This document shows positions 15,087 to 15,561 of a DNA stretch of 15,561 nt, one piece after another (within the stretch, counting starts at the first letter, position 1; each line of letters starts with the position of its first letter). The stretch lies in assembly GCA_030037185.1 (NCBI GenBank), contig JASHRR010000512.1, forward strand, positions 1 through 15,561, in the 5' to 3' direction. Under the pieces are notes generated by a model that had not been told where the DNA came from, did not search any database, and saw only the letters and a list, made by a program, of their open reading frames with translations. The position numbers and the translations under genes are program-made. Source of the stretch: Xanthobacteraceae bacterium. GTDB taxonomy: Bacteria > Pseudomonadota > Alphaproteobacteria > Rhizobiales > Xanthobacteraceae.

Positions 15087-15561
15087 TCAATCAGGCGACA
15101 CGAGGCTACTCAATGTTTGGGTTGCGGAGCCTTCGCAAACCCGCTCGACAGGGCACACAAGCCGCCAAACCACCCCGCTAGGCGCATATTCGAGTGTAAC
15201 GTCCGCTCCGAGGGACATTTTCGTCAGCTGACAAAGCACGCTCCAGCCGAACCCGCGTCGTGTCGGGGCCACGACGGTCGGACCGCCGCGTTCGCGCCAT
15301 TCGATCGTGAAGCGATGCTCACCAGCTCTAGTCTCCCGCCCTCCCCACACAATGTCGACGTGGCCTGAGGCGGTGGAGAGCGCCCCATATTTGCTCGCAT
15401 TCGTGATGAGGTCGTGGAACGCCATGCCGATCGTCTGGGCCGCCGCAGCAGTAATCCTCAAATCCGGACCGCGCACGGCAACGCGGCTCTCGAGGAAAAT
15501 TCCGAACTGGGCGAGCTGCGAGCGCACAAGCTCGGCGAGCAGAACATTTTTCCATTCATTC
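15087..15561 (-). CDS. HWE-family sensor histidine kinase, C-terminal part (runs off window)
   Basis: The reading frame is open to the right edge, so the N-terminal sensor and the HWE phospho-acceptor region lie outside. The visible 157 or so residues are the ATP-binding domain: EWKNVLLAELVRSQLAQFG at the edge, the N box HDLITNASKYGALS, a shortened G region with GGRETRAGEHRFTIEWRERG and RRGFGWSVLCQLTKMSLGAD, and the end VVWRLVCPVERV. HWE kinases are typical of alphaproteobacteria and often carry PAS or GAF sensors that respond to light, redox or stress. The stop at 15087 is at the usual place after the last strand, with a tail of 13 or so residues. No response regulator is visible in the window. 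A GTG at 15527 would be a false start within the domain. Confidence 0.85.
   Translation of the reverse strand, partial: NEWKNVLLAELVRSQLAQFGIFLESRVAVRGPDLRITAAAAQTIGMAFHDLITNASKYGALSTASGHVDIVWGGRETRAGEHRFTIEWRERGGPTVVAPTRRGFGWSVLCQLTKMSLGADVTLEYAPSGVVWRLVCPVERVCEGSATQTLSSLVSPD

Noticed and set aside
1..15561. tRNA, rRNA, CRISPR array, prophage or plasmid origin
   Set aside because: No cloverleaf-like, regularly spaced repeat, or replication-gene pattern was seen by reading both strands; covariance-model and repeat searches were not possible here.

Overview
The window looks like a GC-rich alphaproteobacterial chromosome, most likely of the Bradyrhizobium/Rhodopseudomonas type (Hyphomicrobiales). 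This is inferred from the gene content (HWE histidine kinase, SPW protein, DUF302, tandem Usp protein, GH65 phosphorylase, FtsH paralogue), from FixK/FNR-type boxes, and from the kinds of insertion-sequence and integrase debris. It was not tested by a database search.

Layout. Positions 1-3800 are mostly decayed accessory DNA. This part holds a small secreted cysteine protein (886-1149), a probably broken secreted protein on the minus strand (about 393-651), a tyrosine-recombinase remnant (about 1848-1945), an IS21 istB remnant (about 2885-3105), and a frameshifted second copy of a DUF302 gene (about 3121-3505). From 3800 to 12450 lies a stress/low-oxygen island: an SPW membrane protein, a two-CBS protein, a minus-strand operon GH65 phosphorylase - tandem Usp - HAD phosphatase/mutase (the last one broken), and, divergently, a GT4 glycosyltransferase followed by an intact DUF302 gene. 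The right end carries a membrane FtsH protease paralogue (12449-14398, minus), the C-terminal debris of a transposase, and the ATPase end of an HWE-family sensor kinase that runs off the window.

The unifying signal is regulatory. Four 14-bp palindromes of the FNR/FixK form TTGA-N6-TCAA occur, and all lie between genes: 710-723, 3803-3816, 5316-5329 and 10317-10330. Two are perfect TTGAT-N4-ATCAA. About 0.24 such sites would be expected by chance in a window this size. In front of the SPW and GT4 genes a -10-like hexamer starts 27.5 bp from the box centre, and in front of the CBS gene about 28.5 bp. This is the geometry of a class II FNR-type activator site at about -41.5. The island therefore looks like a FixK/FNR-controlled hypoxia survival set that combines membrane, nucleotide-sensing and glucan/disaccharide functions. 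Its content (Usp, GH65 with HAD, CBS) resembles the Mycobacterium tuberculosis DosR dormancy regulon, although the regulator is unrelated.

The island is also eroding. The HAD gene has lost its cap domain and a catalytic motif and is frameshifted. One of two DUF302 copies is dead and abuts IS21 debris. Several long gene-poor stretches hold nothing recognisable.
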